Shown here: positions 11,740 to 23,499 of the stretch, in pieces
How positions within the stretch are numbered: position 1 is the stretch's first letter
How the letters are laid out: the number at the start of each line of letters is the position of its first letter
NCBI GenBank assembly: GCA_028641055.1
Contig: CM054060.1
Span: 163,096,696-163,160,695 of the forward strand
Source of the DNA: Alopecurus myosuroides
Lineage: Eukaryota > Streptophyta > Magnoliopsida > Poales > Poaceae
Direction of reading: 5' to 3'
Length of the DNA stretch: 64,000 nt
Notes under the pieces: model-generated
The model's input: only the letters and a program-made list of their open reading frames with translations
The model's database searches: none
Told to the model about the DNA's origin: nothing
Made by a program: the position numbers and the translations under genes

Positions 11740-12186
11740 GTAGTGATGCAGTCTTGGATGCTCTTAGTGCATCATAGAGTAGTGCGTCGTAATTATAGAG
11801 GCGTTATTAGATATGGTCTATTGTTTTCCCGAGACCCGGAAAGGATTGCCAATCTGAACTACACTACAACAATAATTATGTAGATGCTGCGAATGGGTAG
11901 ATCTCCTTTTGCAAAGCTTGTAGAGACATTCAAGCATAGGGGGCTGTTACAAGATAGCATTCACACCTCGATGGAAGAGAAAGTTGCAATGTTCCTGCAT
12001 GTCGTAGGTCATAACCAGAGGTTCAAAGTGATTCACAACACATTCAGGAGATCCAGCGTAACAATATCTCGACATTTTAAACAAATCTTGCATGCGGTAG
12101 GAGATCTACGGGGAGAGATAATCAAGACACCCTCTGGTACAAATCCACTAAAGATACGAGATAGCCGTAGGTGGTATCCATACTTC
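11740..12186 (+). pseudogene. PIF/Harbinger-type transposase (HARBI1/ALP1-like) N-terminal remnant
   Basis: The translation includes IRYGLLFSRDPERIANLNY, then after a TAG (11881-11883) in the same frame LRMGRSPFAKLVETF, AMFLHVVGHNQRF, FRRSSVTISRHF and RRWYPYF. These match the conserved helical N-terminal domain of plant HARBI1/ALP1-like proteins, which precedes the DDE nuclease. The nuclease domain is missing because a solo LTR starts right after RRWYPYF. The left side is cut by LTR C. With a stop codon and no catalytic domain this is a dead fragment of either a transposase or a domesticated relative. Confidence 0.8.
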
Positions 12187-12724
12187 TGTTGGTCTATGCT
12201 GCAGAATTTTAAAAAATTTCCCTACGTAGTCCGCCAGGATCACTATGAAGATAACGAGGCATGCCCATACATGCGAGGATCAGGATCACGACTCACCAGG
12301 CAACAGATTCAACGTAGTCGTAGAAGAATTCTGAACAATCGTAGATCCTCACAACTAGTCTTAGTTGTAAGGATGTCGCTAAGTCTTCCCTCGTCAAGGA
12401 ACACACGTGCAATCCCTTTTATGGTGTGCATGTGTGCGCTCGTGTCAACCCGTCAGCGCTCCGCCATCTAGGACTCGACACCAACGAAGAGAGACAGTCT
12501 TCCGACGTTGTTAATTGGTAGCTCTAATCAACTGTGATTATAGCTATTATTAATATGGAAGTTCTCAACACATGAGAGAGAAGAGGTAATTAGACCTAGG
12601 TCTAATCGGGAGAGTATAACTCAAAGCCTGATTAGAAGATGCTCCAATTAGAAGTTCTAATTAGTCCATCTAATTCTACTAGAGAGAGAGGCTTGAGAGC
12701 CAATTGTGTGTTTTGTATGAGCCT
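12187..12724 (-). repeat. BARE/Angela-like solo LTR 'S', distal (3') part
   Basis: On the minus strand this continues 26598-28039 across the B insertion and ends ...CATAGACCAACA at 12187. It is not followed by a primer binding site, and the other end is not preceded by a polypurine tract, so it is a solo LTR. The combined length is about 1980 bases. Confidence 0.8.
12720..12724. repeat. Target site duplication of element B (left copy)
   Basis: AGCCT here is repeated exactly at 26593-26597, flanking element B. Confidence 0.93.
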
Positions 12725-14019
12725 TGATGGTGCAGAGCTTGCACTTGTTGGGAGACCCCAAGAGGAAGGTATGAAGAGCACATCAGCAAGTTTCCCTCAG
12801 AAAGAAACCAAGGTTGAGTCGACCAGTAGGAGAAAGAAATCACTTCCGAAGGTTGATGCAGCTAATGTGGTAGGGCGCACTACCGGTTCAGCAGCAACGT
12901 GGAACCTACACAACACAATCAAATCACTTTGCCCCAAACGAAGCAGTGAGGTTTTCAATCTCACTGTTTTTGCTGAAAACAAAGAGGTCAAACGTATGGT
13001 GTGGAAAACAGTACTTGTTTGTAGTAGATGAAAAGAGAACAGTGATGGCAGTAGGAGAACAGTAGGAGCAGTATGAGAATAGAGATTTCAGTGGTTGTAT
13101 TATCAGTGTAAAGAAATGGACCGGGGTCCACAGTTCACCATGTTGGGTAAACAAATTACAGTTGGGCAATTACAGATATAAAGGATGCACCGTAGTGCAT
13201 ATCCATGACATGATGATTACTATGTGATTCATGCGGGCATTACAACAAGATACATAGACCATCATCCAACTGCATCTGTGACTAATAATCCACCCTCAGA
13301 GTGTCATCCGAGCAAACCTTGGGTATTAAGTTGCAAGCAATATATAATCACAGTAAGAAAACTGTGTAATGTAAACAATAACATCATCCTTAGACAAAGC
13401 ATTGTTGTTTTCTCCCTAATGGCAACAACACATCACCCACCCGTTTATGTTTCTGTCACTCGAGCGTGAGTGAAAGGGAGGCATGCACCCACTATTGAGC
13501 ATAAATACTCCCTCTTGGAGATACAAGCATCTACTTGGCTAGAGAATCTACTAGCAACGGAGATCATGCAAGATCATAAATAACATACACATGAAATAAC
13601 ATGATAGATTAATAATCACTGGACATAACATTCAATATTCATCAGATCCCAGCAAACACGACATGTAGCATTGCAATAAGATGATCTTGATCATGTAGGG
13701 AAGCTCACAAGATCTAAACATGAGGCATAAAGAGGAGAGAACAACCATCTAGCTACTGCTATGGACCCGTAGTCCAAGGATGAACTACTCATGCATCATT
13801 CCAGAGGCGGGAATGGTGAATAAGAGCCTTCCGGTGATGATTCCCCCTCCCGGCAGGGTGCCGGGGAGAGCTACAGAACCCTCCTAAACTAGGGTTGATG
13901 ATGACGGCGGCTACAGATGTTTTTGGTGGAAAAGGCTCGGGTATTTAGGTTAACCTCCCGAGAGGTATAAATAGGAGAGAGGGAAACGTCGGTGGGCGGC
14001 CAGGGGGCCCAGACCACCC
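12725..14019 (-). repeat. 3' LTR of element B, distal part
   Basis: It aligns with 24951 onward in the 5' LTR, for example GTTGGGAGACCCC near 12748 and 24974, and CGCACTACCGGTTCAGCAGC near 12876 and 25104. It is interrupted at 14019 by element A and resumes at 20523. Confidence 0.88.
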
Positions 14020-15432
14020 TGATACGTCATAAATGTATCCTTAATTTCTGATGTTCCATGTTGTTTTCATGTTGTTACCCACATGTTTTCCTTACACTTT
14101 ATGCCATTTTTATCGATTTCCTGGAACTAACCTATTGACAAGATGCCACAAAGCCAGTTCATGTTTTCTGCCGTTTTTAGTTTAAGAAAAGTTGTTCTGC
14201 AAATATTCTTGAAATTGGACGATTTGAAAACCAGAAGTCTTAGAAGTCCAGGAAGCATCCAGAAGTCCCGAAGAGCCACAGAGGGGGGCCACAGGGTGGC
14301 CACACCATAGGGTGGCGCCACCACCCCCTGGCCGCGCCACCAGGTGGTGTGGGCCCCCTGGCCACCCCCTGGCATCGCCCTTTCGCCTATATATACTCCC
14401 TGATGCATAAACCCTAAATCGACCTTTTCCACAAAATACATCCGTAGCTCCTCCGCCGCCGCCGCCGACAAGTTTTGGGGGACAGATCTCCGTTCTGGCA
14501 CCCTGCCGGGACGGGGAAGTGCCCCCGGAATCCATCTCCATCGACTCCACCGCCATCTCCATCGCCGTTGATGTCTCCTATGATGAGGAGGGAGTAGTTC
14601 TCCCCCGAGGCTGAGGGGTCTACTAGTAGCTATGTGGTTCATCTCTCTCTCCCATGGTGTGATCTTTATGTCATCATGAGCTTTGTATCTAGTTGAATTA
14701 TTAGATGTTTCTCCTCATGTATTATGCTACTCAAGTGGTTTTATTATGAGATCTCCTTTGACACTTTGATCACAATGTAAAGGTGACAGTGTGTGCACCG
14801 TGTGGTTTAGCATGATATTTATATCTGTTGGATGACCCTATGAAATTGTGGAGTTTGTTTAGTAACTTCTAGGGCGCTCATAGTGACAACGTGGGGTTAA
14901 CTAGACTTGGTAATACAAACTTGAGGAGTGATGTTACAGCCCTACGCAATGAAGTGGTGTTTGTTATTCGACTGGAGAGTGGTTCGGAGTAGCATAGTGA
15001 AGAGAGATATTTATGCATTCAATTATGTGATCATTGTTGAGAGTGTCCACTAGTGAAAGTAGGATCCCTAGGCCTTGTTTCCAAGCATTGAAACACCATT
15101 TTTCGCCTGTTATACTACATGTTTGCTTGCTGCCATATTTATTTCAGATTGCTATTATTACTTATAACCATCCATATTACTCGCATTTCACTATCTATTC
15201 GCCGAACTAGTGCACCTATATACCTGACAAGTATATTGGGTGTGTTGGGGACACAAGAGACTTCTTGTATCTTAATTGCAGGGTTGCTTGAGAGGGATAT
15301 CTTTGACCTCTACCACCCTGAGTTCGATAAACCTTGGATGATCCACTTAAGGGAAACTTGTTGCTGTTCTACAAACCTCTAAACTTGGAGGCCCAACACT
15401 GTCTACAAGAATAGAAGTGTGCGTAGACATCA
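14020..15432 (+). repeat. 5' LTR of element A
   Basis: It runs from TGATACGTCATAAATG to ...GTAGACATCA. It includes a TATA box, a GC-rich stretch near 14270-14370 and an extended transcribed leader. Confidence 0.9.
14388..14395 (+). promoter_or_regulatory. LTR TATA box of element A
   Basis: CTATATATAC sits just upstream of TGATGCATAAACCC. The same motif recurs at 19471 in the 3' LTR. Confidence 0.65.
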
Positions 15433-15442
15433 AGCTCTTTTA

Positions 15443-15460
15443 TGGCGCCGTTGCCGGGGA
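15443..15460 (+). other. Primer binding site of element A
   Basis: TGGCGCCGTTGCCGGGGA lies ten bases after the LTR end. It is a typical primer site of grass Athila-like Gypsy elements. Element B has the same 18 bases on the minus strand. Confidence 0.88.
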
Positions 15461-15572
15461 GGTAAGGTAAAAGGTTCTCACATCCTCGGGTGTGAGTGCT
15501 CGAAGTTATTTCCTTTAGATTCTGCAATTATATATTTTTGTTTCTTGTTTTTATTTTCACTAGTTAGGCTTA

Positions 15573-16386
15573 ATGCAAAACAACAAAAATATGAGAGAGC
15601 TTTATAATCTTTATCTTTAGTTAGGACATGAAGTGTTTGAAGAGGAAATTAAAAAACCTATGGACCTTTATTTGCATGCTAGTGGCAATGTTAATAGTAT
15701 GAACCCTTTAAACACCATTATTGCTAATGCTATGGAAAAGTCTAAGCTTGGGGAAGCTAGTTTTGATGAATATGATATTTTTAGTCCCCCCGTGTTTTGA
15801 GGAGGAAATTTTCTTTGATGATACCTTGCCTCCAATATATGATGATTATAATGATTGTGGTATTCTAGTTCCACCTGTTTACAATGATGAATATGATATT
15901 TTCATTCCACCTACTATTGAGGAAAAAATTAATTATGATTACAATATGCCTCCTATACTTAATGATTATGGTGATGATAATAATAATGATAGCTATTTTG
16001 TTGAATTTTCTCCCACTACTATTAATAAGAATGACTATGCTTATGTGGAGAGTATTAATTCTTTTATGCATGTGGCTCATGATAAGAATGTTTTATGTGA
16101 TAGTTATATTGTTAATTTTATTCATGATGCTACTGAAAGTTATTATGAGAGAGGGAAACATGGTTTTATGCATCTCAACAATATTAAGTTTCCCCTCTTT
16201 ATGTTGAAATTTTTGAAGTTGCACTTATTTTGTCTTCCTATGCTAGTCACTTTGTGCTTCGTTGACTTGTTTTTCTACAAGATTATTTTTCATCGGAAGT
16301 GGGTTAGAATTAAATGTGGTTTATATTTGCTTTTTTATGCTCTCTTATTGTGCTTCAACTCTTATTCTTATGTGAGTATCTTTTAA
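15573..16386 (+). pseudogene. Non-pol ORF of element A: acidic domain plus hydrophobic C-terminus
   Basis: From the ATG at 15573 the frame reads an N-terminal segment with one TAG (LYNLYL then stop), then KKPMDLYLHASGNVNSMNPL. After a one-base shift in a C run near 15787 it continues from CFEEEIFFDDTLPP to the stop at 16384-16386. The middle is rich in Asp, Tyr, Asn and Pro. The last 70 residues hold two strongly hydrophobic stretches separated by HRKWVRIKC, so a membrane anchor is possible. It has no zinc knuckle, protease, RT or integrase. B carries a diverged relative (HRKWVRL, LCDNYVVEFVHDA). Function is unknown; an Athila-type gag or envelope-like remnant is one possibility. Confidence 0.65.
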
Positions 16387-19067
16387 AAATCATTGTGCCT
16401 AGCTGAAAGGCGTTAAAGAAAAGCGCTACTGGGAGACACCCCGTTTTATTTCTCCGTTTTCAACCCGTTTTCCGTCGTTTTCTTTTGTTTTCTTTGCACC
16501 TGGGTGTTGTCTATTTCCTTGGAAACCCTTCTGTATCTTTTATTTTGTGTCTTTGTTGAGCCAAGTCAAGCCTCTACTGGAAAGTTGAGGCTATATTTCG
16601 GGTTTCTGCGCAGGAAACAGATTTCTGCTATCCACTGTTTATTCTGTATAAAATCATAGAAAATTCAAAATGACCTAAGTTTTTTGTGTGCGTAATCCCG
16701 GGGTGTATACGCAACATTTCTAGTTGACTACTTTTTGATTTGAGCAACAGAATATTTTCTAATAAAATCATCTTTACCTGTTGTCCTGTTTTGAAAGATT
16801 TCTACCAATAATTGCATTTGCATCGTAATCGCTTTCTCTTGGTGTTCTTTTGAGAAAAAGAGTTTTAAAAGAAGTTGTGACAGTAGCAAATGTGTTTTTT
16901 AGGGTTATACATGTGTTGAAACTGAACCATGTGAATTTATTATTTCGATTGCACTAACATTGCTAATGAAGATTGTGAGAAGTTTGGTGTGAAGGAAGTT
17001 TTCAAGGGTCAAGAGAAGAGGATGATATGAAGTGATCAAGAAGAGTGAAAATCCTAAGCTTGGGAATGCCCCGGTGGTACATCCCAGCAAATTCCAAGAA
17101 GACTCAAGCGTCTAAGCTTGGGGATGCCCAAGGCATCCCCTTTTTCATCGACAAATTATCAAGTCACTTCTAGTGAAACTATATTTTTATTCGGTCACAT
17201 CTTATGTGCTTTACTTGGAGCGTATTTTATTTTTGCTTTCAGTTTGATTTTATTTTTGCTTTCAGTTTGTTTTTGTTTTCTCAATAAGCTTGGTTGGACC
17301 CCAGCATTCTTTTGTTGTCCGCTTTTTCATGGGAATACTTTGTATTCTTAATCTTTGTCTGGCTGCTGCATTTATTTGGCTCATGTTTTGCATGCATCTC
17401 TTACTAGAGCTGTTAGTTTTAGTAGTGTTATGTGAGTGCTATCATGTTTTCTTGCTGTATCATAAAGAGTATTTTTGTTAAAACATATCTTGTATGGGGC
17501 TTGTTGGGAAAAGAAACTGCTGCTTGAAGTAGAATTTATAACAGTGCAAGTAGAAGCTTGTATAGACTGTTGCTTGAACTTTTTCATGCCATGCTAAATG
17601 TTATTTTAGTTCTAAAGCCTTGTGATGTTGAGTAGCATGAATATCCTCAAATAGTTGAGAGAGTTTAATATGTCACTGGAAGGTTTATGAGTTGTTCTTG
17701 TCATAAGGAAGCATAAATTTATGGTATTCTCTTTCGAATGTTTTATTTGGTTGACTTGGCGCATGCTCACACCATGTTTATGACTATGAACCAGTCACGA
17801 ATAGTCTCCATGACCACTTAGTTTTTGAACCTGTGATACCGATATTGCTTTAATTAATGATGTTTATGTCGCTATGCATGATTATGGCTCTTATGCTCTC
17901 TGGATTTGTCGCTCCCAGTCTTTTGCTAGCCTCCACCTGCACTGAGTATGAGCTCTACTCGTGCATCCAACTCCTTTAAACCAAAAAAATTCCCATTTGT
18001 CCACCATACCTACCTACATGTGGTATTTAACTGCCACTCCAAAGTAAATTGCTCATGTGCTACCTTTAAAACCTTCAAAATTACTCCTGCTTTATGTTCC
18101 TGTTTTTGCTCATGAGGATGTAAATAGAGAATCTTTATCTCACTTGTTGATTGGATTTCACACCCTAGACTAGTGGCTTCATCCGCTTATCCAAATGATG
18201 GAAGAGCTGGCAGCGGGGTGCCCAGACCCAAATTAATACACACAAAATCTCTTCACTATTTTTGCCCCTGATTTATCAGTCAAAGCATAATTGTGTAAAC
18301 AAAAGATAAAGAGGGATGACCTTCTACCCATATGCGTCCTTCACATGGGAGCCACTCTTGTGAATCCAGTTGGCTTGTGACATACTGTATTTTCTGTTTA
18401 CCATTCGTTGACATTTGCATACATCTCCCAAAATATAGACACTCCTCCATGGTATGTGATTATTGGCAGGCACCCGAGGATTCGGTTAGCCATGGTTTGT
18501 GAAAGATGGATGGGAGGAGTGTCAAACTTTTAATACCTCTGTTTAATAAAATAAAAATCTCTAGAACATGAGTGATCCCTGCTTCCCTCCGCGAAGGGCC
18601 TTTCTTTTACTTTTCTGTTCAGTCTCCATCTTCTAACTTTATGCATAGTTGAGAGAGCATTTTTGCCATTCTGAGTTCTATGTGCATTTGTCCCATAAAC
18701 ATCAAAAATTACTTCATTATGTGATATTGTTTGTTCTTAAATTATTTGCTCTAGTCTTCCTCATGAACTTTGAAGGTGTCCTGGCATTTATGTTTTTCCC
18801 CACTCTTAAAGACTAGCGAAATATCACTTTGCCATGCTTTCTCTATACCTGAAACAAATGTTTATCTTTCTTTGCATTATTATTCATGATCATTTATTTG
18901 AGATACTCTTCATGATGAAAAGTGATTGCTATTCTTTATTATTAAAGTTCTATTTATCATGTTTGTGTTTGAAGTTCTATGATCTCAGCTTACATATGCC
19001 TTTACATTTTTATGATCAAGATTATGTTAGTAGCATGTCACCTCAGAAATTATTGTTTTATCGTTTA
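16387..19067 (+). other. Non-coding internal region of element A
   Basis: No reading frame above about 80 codons looks real here. It contains AAGCTTGGGGATGCC-like motifs near 17055 and 17114, a hairpin at 17120-17140 and AT-rich sequence. Much of it is recognisable, inverted, in the internal part of B, for example the blocks near 18190 and 21690 containing GCGGATGAAGCCACTAGTC in one orientation or the other. Confidence 0.6.
17120..17140 (+). other. Hairpin next to an internal polypurine-like motif
   Basis: GGGGATGCC, a three-base loop and GGCATCCCC form a perfect 9-bp stem. The purine-rich TAAGCTTGGGGATGCC that begins it copies the terminal polypurine tract, so it could be a central polypurine tract. 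Confidence 0.5.
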
Positions 19068-19088
19068 CCTACTTGAGAACAAGTAGGA
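19068..19088 (+). other. Hairpin just upstream of the polypurine tract in element A
   Basis: CCTACTTG and CAAGTAGG flank a five-base loop. The related element B has the same stem with one compensated base pair at 20860-20879. Confidence 0.7.
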
Positions 19089-19092
19089 ACTA

Positions 19093-19107
19093 AGCTTGGG
19101 GATGCTT
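19093..19107 (+). other. Polypurine tract of element A
   Basis: AAGCTTGGGGATGCT directly precedes the TGATACGT start of the 3' LTR. Confidence 0.85.
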
Positions 19108-20517
19108 GATACGTCATAAACATATCCTTAATTTCTGATGTTCCATGTTGTTTTCATGTTGTTTCCCACATGTTTTCCTTACACTTTATGTCATTTTATC
19201 GATTTCCTGGGGCTAACCTATTGACAAGATGCCACAAAGCTAGTTCCTGTTTTCAGCTGTTCTTAGTTTCAGAAAAGTTGTTCTGCAAATATTCTCGGAA
19301 TTGGACAATTCGAAAGCCAGAAGTCTTAGAAGTCCCGGAAGCATCCAGAAGTCCCGAAGAGCCCCGGAGGGGGCCACAGGGTGGCCACACCATAGGGTGG
19401 CGCCACCACCCCCTAGCCGCGCCATCAGGTGTTGTGGGCCCCTGGCCACTCCTGGCATCGCCCTTTCGCCTATATATACTCCCCGATGCATAAACCCTAA
19501 AGGAATCGATATTTTCCCCAAAATACATCCGTAGCTCCGCCGCCGCCGACAAGTTTCGGGGGGACAGATCTCTGTTCTGGCACCCTGTCGGGACGGGGAA
19601 GTGCCCCCGGAATCCATCTCCATCGACTCCACCGCCATTTCCATCGCCGTTGGTGTCTCCTATGATGAGGAGGGAGTAGCTCTCCCGCGAGGATGAGGGC
19701 TCTACCGGTAGCTATGTGGTTCATCTCTCTCTCCCATGGTGTGAACCTTATGTGATCATGAGCTTTGTATCTAGTTGAATTAGTAGATGTTTATCCTCAT
19801 GTATTATGCTACTCAAGTGGTTTTGTTATGAGATCTCCGTAAACACTTTGATCACGGTGTAAAGGTGACAGTGTGTGCACCGTGTGGTTTAGCATGATAT
19901 TTATATCTTGTGTTGGATGACCCTATGAAATTGTGGAGTTTGTTTAGTACCTTCTAGGGCGCTCACAGTGACAACGTGGGGTTAACTAGACTTGGGAATA
20001 CAAACTTGAGGATTGCTGTTACAGCCCTACGCAATGAAGTGGTGTTTGTTATTCGACCGGAGAGTGGTTCGGAGTAGCATAGTGAAGAGAGATATTTATG
20101 CATTCAATTATTTGATCATTGTTGAGAGTGTCCACTAGTGAAAGTAGGATCCCTAGGCCTTGTTTCCAAGCATTGAAACACCGTTTTTCGCCTGTTCTGC
20201 TACATGTTTGCTTGCTGCCATATTTATTTCAGATTTCTATTATTACTTATAACCATCCATATTACTCGCATTTCACTATCTCTTCGCCAAACTAGTGCAC
20301 CTATATACCTGACAAGTATATTGGGTGTGTTGAGGACACAAGAGACTTCTTGTATCTTAATTGCTGGGTTGCTTGAGAGGGATATCTTTGACCTCTACCT
20401 CCCTGAGTTCGATAAACCTTGGGTGATCCACTTAAGGGAAACTTGTTGTTGTTCTACAAACCTCTGCACTTGGAGGCCCAACACTGTCTACAAGAATAGA
20501 AGCGTGCATAGACATCA
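19108..20517 (+). repeat. 3' LTR of element A
   Basis: It runs from TGATACGTCATAAACA to ...ATAGACATCA and matches the 5' LTR along its length with scattered substitutions and small indels. Confidence 0.9.
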
Positions 20518-20841
20518 CACCTCGAGGCGAAGCCAGAGGGGGGGGGAGTCGCTCTATGGTGTGGGGCCCCTGTGGCCCCCTCCGGGTCCCTTCTGGACTC
20601 CGTGTGCGCGACAGATTTCTTAGACTTCCGGGCTTTCAATCGTCCATTTCCGAGAATATTTTCAGAACAAATTTTCTGAAACTAAAAATAGCAGAAAACA
20701 GGAACTAGCTCTATGGCATCTTGTTAGTAGGCTAGTCCCAGAAAATCAATAAAAAGGCATAAAGTCTAAAGGAAACATGTAGCATATAGTATGAAAACAA
20801 CATGGAACATCATAAATTATGGATACGTTTATGACGTATCA
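20518..20841 (-). repeat. 3' LTR of element B, proximal part
   Basis: The first five bases are A's target duplication. The rest continues B's 3' LTR and ends GACGTATCA at 20841, the reverse of the TGATACGTC LTR start. Confidence 0.88.
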
Positions 20842-20856
20842 ACTTCCCCAAGCTTA
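20842..20856 (-). other. Polypurine tract of element B
   Basis: On the minus strand TAAGCTTGGGGAAGT abuts the LTR start. It closely matches that of element A. Confidence 0.85.
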
Positions 20857-20859
20857 GTT

Positions 20860-20879
20860 CCTACTCGTCCTCGAGTAGG
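20860..20879 (-). other. Hairpin just upstream of the polypurine tract in element B
   Basis: On the minus strand CCTACTCG, a four-base loop and CGAGTAGG form a perfect 8-bp stem. It corresponds to 19068-19088 in A, with a U-A to C-G pair exchange. Confidence 0.7.
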
Positions 20880-23499
20880 TAAACGATAAAAACAAATAAT
20901 TTCTGAGGTGACATGCTACCAACATAAACTTGATCATCATAAGGTAAAAGCATATGTACGATGAGATCATAGTACTCTAAACATAGGCATGATAGATATA
21001 ATTCTAACAATGAAACTTAGCAATCACCTTGCATCATGAGAAGTAACACACATAAAAGATCATGAATAATAAAGCACTTGAAAGTTATACGTTTGTTTCG
21101 AGCATAAAGAAAACATAGCAAAGTGATATTTCGCTTGTCCTTAAGAGTGAGGAAAAACATAAATGCCAGGACACCTTCAAAGTTCAAGTGGATGACTAGA
21201 ACAGATAACTTGAGAGAAAGTAATAACACATCATGAATCAATTAATAATAGTTTCTGGGACCAATGCACATTAAACTCAGAATGGCGACTACGCTCTCTC
21301 AACTGTACATAAAGTTAGAAGATGGATACTCAACATAAAAGTAAAAGAAAGGCCCTTCGCAGAGGGAAGCAGTGATTAACTCATGTGCTAGAGCTTTTTA
21401 TTTTATAAAACAGAGGTATTGAAAACATTTTTTTAGAGAGGTGTATGCTTATGTCAACGAATGGTAAACAGAAAATACAATACATCACAAGTCAACTAGA
21501 CTTCTCAAGAGTGGCTCCCATTGAAGGAGGCATCTAGTATAGAAGGTCATCCCTCTTTCTCTTTTGTTTACACAATTATGATTTGACTGATAAATCAAGA
21601 GCAAAAGTAGTGAAGATAATTAATAGTAACCAATTTTGGGGCTGGGCACCCCACTGCCAGCTCTTCTATCATTTGGATAAGCGGATGAAGCCACTAGTCC
21701 AGGTGTGTAAAGTCCAATCAACAAGTGATATAAAGGTTTTGTATTTACGTCCTCATGAGCTAAAACAACGGCACAAAACATGAATAATTTTGAAAGTTTT
21801 AAAGGTAGCACATGAGAAATTTACTTGGAGTGGCGTTTAAATACCACATGTAGGTAGCTATGGTGGACACATTTGGCAAACTTTCGTTTTTGGGAGTTGG
21901 ATGCACGAGTAGAGCTCATACTCAGTACAGATGGAGGCTAGCAAAAGACTGGGAGCGACAAATCAAGAGAGCAATAATGGCCATAATCACGCATAGCGAC
22001 AGAAATATTATTAATCAAAGCATAAAGGGTATTACCAGTCAAAAACTAAATGACCATAGAGGCTATAAGTGACTGGTTTGTTTTCATAAACATGGTGTAA
22101 GCATGCGCCAAGTCAACCAAATAAAGCATTCGAAGGAGAACACCACAAATTCATGCTTCAATATGACAAAAACAACTCATGATTCTTTCAATGGCACATT
22201 AAACACTCTCAGCTATTTGATACAAGTCATGCTACAATAACACCTACTAATCATAGAATTAAAATAACATCTAGCATGACATGAAAAAGTCTAGCCATAG
22301 TCTATACAAGTTTCTATTCGCACCGTTATAAGCACGAAAATTGTACTACTGCTTTCCAACACCAATAATTGTATACTAAACAAAAACTCTCCAAGAGATA
22401 TAGCAATGAAACAAGAGAGTAATAACATAACTCTACTAGAACTAACAGCTTTGAATAAGAGATGCATGAAAAACATGTGCTAAAAGGATTTGCTGCAGCT
22501 AGAAGAAAAACTAAGAATACGAGCAGGGAAGAAAACGAGTATTCATATGAAAAAGTGGAGCGTGTCTCTCTACCACACAAATAATGCTAGGTTCCAAACT
22601 TATTTATTGCAGCAAGGAAAACAAAAGAAAACAAAACAAAAAACAAACAGACACTCCAAGTAAAATGCATATGATGTGACCGAATAAAAATATAGTTTCA
22701 CTAGAAGTGACCTCATAAATTGTTGATGAAGAAGGGGATTCCTTTGACATCCCCAAGCTTAGACACTTGAGTCTTCTTGGAATTTTCTGGGATGAACCAC
22801 GGGGGCATCCCAAACTTTGGTTTTGCACTCTTCTTGATCACATTATATCACCCTTTTCTGTTGACCATTGAAAACTCCTTCACATCACACTCAATGTAAT
22901 TCGCATCAGAGGGTTAGTGCACAATAAAAAATTCACATGTTCTGCATGAACACAAGCATTACTAATACTTTTTAAACATTAGCTACAGCCACTGATTTTT
23001 TGTGCAGCAAAGAAATCCACTCGACATAGTAAAAGAGAGAATAAAAGTAAAAAGGCAGAATCTGTCAAAACTAGAACAGTCTGTAAAGACGAATTTTTTT
23101 GGGGCACTTATGTTACTAAGATCAAAAAAGGTAAAACTAGAAAAAGTTTCGGCATTAGCTGAGGAAGGAGCACAAAGAATTTCAGGTAATTTTGATATTT
23201 CTATGAATTATGCGATTTTTTACAGTGGACAGCAGAAATCTGTTTCCTGCGTAGAAATCCAAAACCAACCTCAACTTTCACTAGAGACTTTACTTGGCAC
23301 AACAAATGCGAGAAAATAAAGATAAAATGAGTTGCTACAGAAGTATACAACCCCTTTACTTAAATAAAACACATAAAAACAAAGCAAAAATAAAACCATG
23401 GGTTATCTCCCAAGAAGTGCTTTTCTTTAACGCCTTTTAGCTAGGCATAGAAAGCAAGAAGATGCTCACATAAGAAATATGAATTATCAAAAGAGAGAA
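20880..23499 (-). other. Non-coding internal region of element B
   Basis: No convincing reading frame is visible. It is AT-rich, retains inverted blocks shared with A and has a purine-rich TAAGCTTGGGGATG copy near 22745-22760 at the position of A's internal motif. Confidence 0.55.

Larger units (their letters stand above)
14020..20517 (+). mobile_element. Pol-less Gypsy-like retrotransposon 'A' (non-autonomous), 6.5 kb
   Basis: It has LTRs of 1413 and 1410 bases, a primer binding site, about 3.7 kb of internal sequence with one broken ORF and a polypurine tract. The flanks CACCC (14015-14019) and CACCT (20518-20522) are a target duplication with one change. The LTRs differ at several percent in their first 500 bases, so the element is older than Copia 1. 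It is inserted, in opposite orientation, in the 3' LTR of its relative B. Confidence 0.9.

Noticed and set aside
11884..12471. A single 195-codon Harbinger-like protein running to 12471
   Set aside because: Homology stops at WYPYF (12186), where the TG end of solo LTR S begins; the rest of the frame is LTR sequence.
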